Below, in pieces: positions 5,121 to 6,281 of a DNA stretch of 6,281 nucleotides. Position numbers and translations under genes: made by a program. The notes below the pieces were generated by a model that worked only from the letters and a program-made list of their open reading frames with translations, did no database searches and had not been told where the DNA came from. Position 1 is the first letter of the stretch, and each line of letters begins with the position of its first letter. Source of the DNA: Bacilli bacterium (GTDB lineage Bacteria > Bacillota_I > Bacilli_A > RFN20 > CAG-288); NCBI GenBank assembly GCA_900763245.1, contig CAAFJQ010000179.1, positions 1 to 6,281 on the forward strand, given 5' to 3'.

Positions 5121-6259
5121 AAATCTTCATCCTCCGGTCTGATCGGGTAATGTTCCATAAACGGAATCTGCTTCGTGATGCAATGAATATTGCCTCCGCC
5201 TAATAAGATCTCCTTTGAATAGATAGGAATGATCTCTTTTTCATCGTGATAGAAATCTTTCAGGATTTCAATAGCTTTCTTGTCTTCTTCGCAATTGAAC
5301 TGCGGAAGAAGGATGAACTTCTCTCCCATGTAGAAGTTGACATAGCTTCCAGCCAGTCTTCTTCCTTCCATCCTCTTGATGGCAGATTCAGACAAGGTGA
5401 GCTCATTGGCTTCCTCTTTTGTCATATACATGGTCTTAGGAACAGGCATCTTGATGATTTCAAGCTTTCTTCCCTTGCTGTCTAGGACAGAAGAAAGATA
5501 TTCATAGTCTTTGACACAGCGTTCATACTGCGGATCATCTTGATCATCCGTCCATGCCAATAAGACAACGCCGGGCTTTAAGAAACAGCACATGTTATCG
5601 ACATGACCATCTGTCTCATCCTCATAGATTCCATAGGGAAGGAAGAGAACTTTTTCGACATTGAGCGTCTCTTTCAGCTTCTCTTCGATCTGCTCCTTGC
5701 TCAAGGATGGATTCCTGCCTTGAGAGAGCAGACATTCCTCTGTTGTAAGAAGGGTGCCTTCTCCATCGGTATGAACACTTCCTCCTTCGAGGATGAAATC
5801 CTTCACCGGATAACGATGAATCATCGTTTCCAGAAGGAAATATTTTCCTAAATTGTTGTCATCATCATAAGGCGTATAGAGACCATCAAAGTCACCGCCC
5901 CATGAATTGAAACCGAAATCGACACCGACAAGTCTCTTCTCCTCATCGTTCTTTAGGAAGATAGGAAGTGTGTCTCTAGCCCAGCTATCATCGTATTTGA
6001 GTCGGAGAATGTGAGTGTTTTCCATTTCAAAACGTCTGACGATCTTGTAATCGATTGACGGATCGATGACGACGATCACACGCTCAAAACGGGCGATAGC
6101 CTTGACGACAGATAAATATTCATCGATGGCAGGAAGAGCATCTTCTCTCCATGTGTCTTTTCTGTAAGGGACAAGAACAACGCTTGCCCAATGCTTTTCA
6201 CCCTCAAAAGGAAAGACATAACCTTTGATGGATTTCTGTTGTTTTAAAATCGAGTGCAT
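5117..6259 (-). CDS. aguA: agmatine deiminase
   Basis: The enzyme converts agmatine to N-carbamoylputrescine and ammonia in the cytoplasm. The 380-residue product fits the family length of 360-380 and is full length. Visible motifs are DSWARDTLPIF (residues 91-101, usually D-x-W-x-R-D-x-G-P), GFNSWGG (116-122), FILEGGSVHTDGEGT (155-169), DETDGHVDN with catalytic His219, and GGGNIHCITKQ with nucleophile Cys360. The start is supported by GYVFPFEGEKHW followed by DTWRED, the normal N-terminal region of the family, close behind Met1. Only 22 bases lie upstream in the window, and they show no good Shine-Dalgarno site (AAAGA ten bases away at best), so the promoter and any preceding gene are out of view. 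It is the first visible cistron of aguA-aguB-xth. Confidence 0.96.
   Translation of the reverse strand: MHSILKQQKSIKGYVFPFEGEKHWASVVLVPYRKDTWREDALPAIDEYLSVVKAIARFERVIVVIDPSIDYKIVRRFEMENTHILRLKYDDSWARDTLPIFLKNDEEKRLVGVDFGFNSWGGDFDGLYTPYDDDNNLGKYFLLETMIHRYPVKDFILEGGSVHTDGEGTLLTTEECLLSQGRNPSLSKEQIEEKLKETLNVEKVLFLPYGIYEDETDGHVDNMCCFLKPGVVLLAWTDDQDDPQYERCVKDYEYLSSVLDSKGRKLEIIKMPVPKTMYMTKEEANELTLSESAIKRMEGRRLAGSYVNFYMGEKFILLPQFNCEEDKKAIEILKDFYHDEKEIIPIYSKEILLGGGNIHCITKQIPFMEHYPIRPEDEDL
5131..5135 (-). promoter_or_regulatory. ribosome binding site of aguB inside aguA
   Basis: A full GGAGG on the minus strand lies ten bases before the aguB ATG and within the last codons of aguA. With the ATGA overlap it allows both independent initiation and coupling to aguA translation. 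Confidence 0.75.
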
Positions 6260-6281
6260 ATGATGTATCTTTATTTTGTAC

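Noticed and set aside
1..6281. A defence system, CRISPR array, phage segment or biosynthetic cluster
   Set aside because: All main frames are housekeeping families with normal spacing and promoters; no direct-repeat array or defence domain is seen. The RNase J gene is a metallo-beta-lactamase fold nuclease but matches the RNA-processing family, not a defence nuclease.

Overview
The window looks like chromosomal housekeeping sequence from a low-to-moderate GC Bacillota. Erysipelotrichia is the best guess, from protein flavour only. Supporting signs are strong Shine-Dalgarno sites, sigma-A promoters of the TTGAAA/TATAAT type, many intrinsic terminators, an RNase J family gene, and a probable holA end facing rpsT, an arrangement known from other Firmicutes. 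I see no mobile element, CRISPR array, phage gene, rRNA or tRNA.

Layout, left to right. The 3' end of a plus-strand gene (probable holA, 2-121) has its own terminator at 170-197. It converges on minus-strand rpsT (389-682). The 267-base gap between them holds four hairpins: the holA terminator, a perfect 20-bp palindrome, and two tandem minus-strand terminators for rpsT. A 228-base divergent gap (683-910) holds a near-consensus promoter for rpsT and an extended -10 promoter for deoC, with an inverted repeat abutting the deoC -10. deoC (911-1549, plus) converges on an RNase J family gene (minus). The two share one 19-bp bidirectional terminator that begins four bases after the RNase J stop codon.

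The right two thirds are all on the minus strand, transcribed right to left: aguA, aguB, xth, then the RNase J gene. aguA and aguB overlap by ATGA. aguB and xth are two bases apart. I see no terminator between xth and the RNase J gene, but that gene has its own likely promoter and a structured leader. AguA and AguB together convert agmatine to N-carbamoylputrescine and then to putrescine. The exonuclease III gene rides as a third cistron.

No new multi-gene system is evident. The most interesting item is the RNase J protein: its fold is intact, but several metal-ligand, catalytic and 5'-end-binding motifs are altered, as in RNase J2-type paralogues. The stacked terminators between holA and rpsT and the promoter-proximal inverted repeat of deoC are also worth a look.
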